Positions 63,150 to 64,000 of a DNA stretch of 64,000 nucleotides are shown here, in pieces. A program made the position numbers and the translations under genes. The stretch spans positions 1-64,000 of the forward strand of contig JAQIBP010000067.1 of assembly GCA_027858995.1 (NCBI GenBank). Reading direction: 5' to 3'. The stretch is from Deltaproteobacteria bacterium. GTDB lineage: Bacteria; Desulfobacterota; Desulfobacteria; Desulfobacterales; Desulfobacteraceae. How positions within the stretch are numbered: position 1 is the stretch's first letter; each line of letters begins with the position of its first letter. The notes under the pieces were generated by a model. That model had not been told where the DNA came from, made no database searches, and was given only the letters and a program-made list of their open reading frames with translations.

Positions 63150-64000
63150 TTATTTAAACCTGTTCTTTTTAAAGATCCAGCAAAAGAGAGGTCCGCCGGT
63201 TAAGGCTGTTAAAACTCCAATGGGTATCTCATAGGGTAAAACTGCACGGGTGATAGTATCGGCAAATAACAGGAGGGAAGCCCCTGCCAGCATGGAGAGA
63301 GGAATCAATTTTCGATTATCCGGCCCTGTTATAAACCTGACCATGTGGGGAACCAAAAGCCCCACAAAACCAATGATACCAGACACAGACACACATACGG
63401 CAGCAAGCATTGATCCTGTGACCAGCAGAATTATATTTGTTTTTTTCAGGTCAACACCAAGACTTGCAGCAGATTTTGCTCCAAGTGAAATCAGATTCAA
63501 ATCCCTGGCATAAAAAATTGAAACAGAAAAACCAATTAGAAGAAAAAGAGTTACAATCTGAAAATCAAACCAGGTTTTAGAAGCAAAACTTCCCATGAGC
63601 CAGAAAATTATTACTGATACCTGTTCATTGGCAATAAATTTTAAAAAACTGATTCCGGCAGAGAGTATTGCTCCAACAATAATTCCCGACAGAATCAAAT
63701 TGTTGGATGACAATCCTGCCATTGGATTTTTTGAAGAGTAAGACAAAAACATAACCACAAACAGGGTTGTGCATGCACCCATAAAAGCAAACAGCGGAAC
63801 AGATACATATGCAGCACTTAAATTCAATATAATAGCAACACACGCTCCAAAAGCAGCTCCTGCTGAAACGCCAAGAGTATAAGGATCGGCCAGGGGATTC
63901 AACAGTATCCCCTGGAACAGACTTCCTGATACAGCAAGGGCAGCTCCAACCCCGGCGCAGGTAAGTATTCTCGGAAGCCTCACATCAAAAATTACTGCAA
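63150..64000 (-). CDS. FecCD/BtuC-family permease, partial at the right edge
   Basis: The visible part is about 283 codons, with the frame continuing past position 64000 (VIFDVRLPRIL reads through the edge). FecCD permeases are usually about 330-350 residues, so roughly 55 residues, with the first membrane helix, are missing. Hallmarks are RLPRILTCAGVGAALAVSGS, NPLADPYTLGVSAGAAFGA, GIIGFVGLLVPHMVRF and LPYEIPIGVLTALTGGP. It forms the channel of the corrinoid-type importer with the ATPase and binding protein downstream. Any cobalamin riboswitch of this operon would be further right. Confidence 0.93.
   Translation of the reverse strand, partial: AVIFDVRLPRILTCAGVGAALAVSGSLFQGILLNPLADPYTLGVSAGAAFGACVAIILNLSAAYVSVPLFAFMGACTTLFVVMFLSYSSKNPMAGLSSNNLILSGIIVGAILSAGISFLKFIANEQVSVIIFWLMGSFASKTWFDFQIVTLFLLIGFSVSIFYARDLNLISLGAKSAASLGVDLKKTNIILLVTGSMLAAVCVSVSGIIGFVGLLVPHMVRFITGPDNRKLIPLSMLAGASLLLFADTITRAVLPYEIPIGVLTALTGGPLFCWIFKKNRFK

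Noticed and set aside
63984-64000. Possible start of the permease at GTG 63983
   Set aside because: The conserved RLPRIL context continues upstream in frame (VIFDV), and the family needs about 55 more N-terminal residues, so the gene runs past the window edge.

Overview
The window reads as chromosomal DNA of an AT-rich anaerobic bacterium, most likely a sulfate-reducing member of Desulfobacterota (Desulfobacterales type). The evidence is a tungsten-type aldehyde:ferredoxin oxidoreductase, anaerobic-style (cbi) cobalamin genes, class II fumarase next to aconitase A, a wax ester synthase, PHA-regulator-like proteins, and an NtrC-type two-component system. This assignment is inference from gene content. 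I saw no tRNA, rRNA, CRISPR array or intact insertion sequence.

Layout. (1) 1-4282 is a small accessory patch: a RhuM-family gene, a cupin gene that has lost its 5' end, an ABC-F ATPase, and two copies of a ~143-bp direct repeat. One copy is fused to the broken cupin; the other lies upstream of the GMC oxidoreductase gene. (2) 4283-7802 holds a GMC oxidoreductase overlapping a tungsten aldehyde oxidoreductase, a possible alcohol-to-acid pair. (3) 7881-11438 holds two P-loop ATPases with winged-helix-like C-terminal parts, behind a paired palindromic operator. (4) 11455-21190 is a minus-strand lipid block: an AarF/UbiB kinase, two paralogues of fatty acyl-ACP reductase with an extra N-terminal half, and a wax ester synthase/DGAT. 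It is interrupted at 15.6-17.4 kb by an unknown membrane-protein pair and a toxin-first VapC/Phd module. (5) 21440-32363 carries fumC, acnA, an EamA transporter, two PHA-regulator-like proteins, a patatin, an iron alcohol dehydrogenase fused to an SCP2 lipid-carrier domain, a MarR regulator and a MoaD-like protein. (6) 32513-36635 is a PDZ/7TM/GAF histidine kinase, an NtrC-type regulator and a PilZ protein.

(7) 37117-53448 is a same-strand run of about ten exported or membrane proteins that I could not assign to a known system. It has a 992-residue protein with a possible transglutaminase-like Cys-His-Asp triad, lipoproteins sharing a duplicated C-terminal domain, Sel1/ankyrin proteins, and a 1934-residue protein with a nucleotidyltransferase-like motif, a PASTA domain and four cysteine repeats. 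(8) 53459-64000 is a minus-strand cobalamin operon (btuC-D-F-like ABC transporter, cbiL, a membrane protein, cbiET, cbiF, cbiG, cbiH, cobO, cbiP). Its promoter lies beyond the right edge.

The two best candidates for something new are the neutral-lipid gene set and the exported-protein island. The lipid set has two acyl-ACP-reductase-like proteins, only one of which keeps the catalytic cysteine, plus the wax synthase and the ADH-SCP2 fusion. Together these could cover acyl-ACP to aldehyde to alcohol to wax ester.
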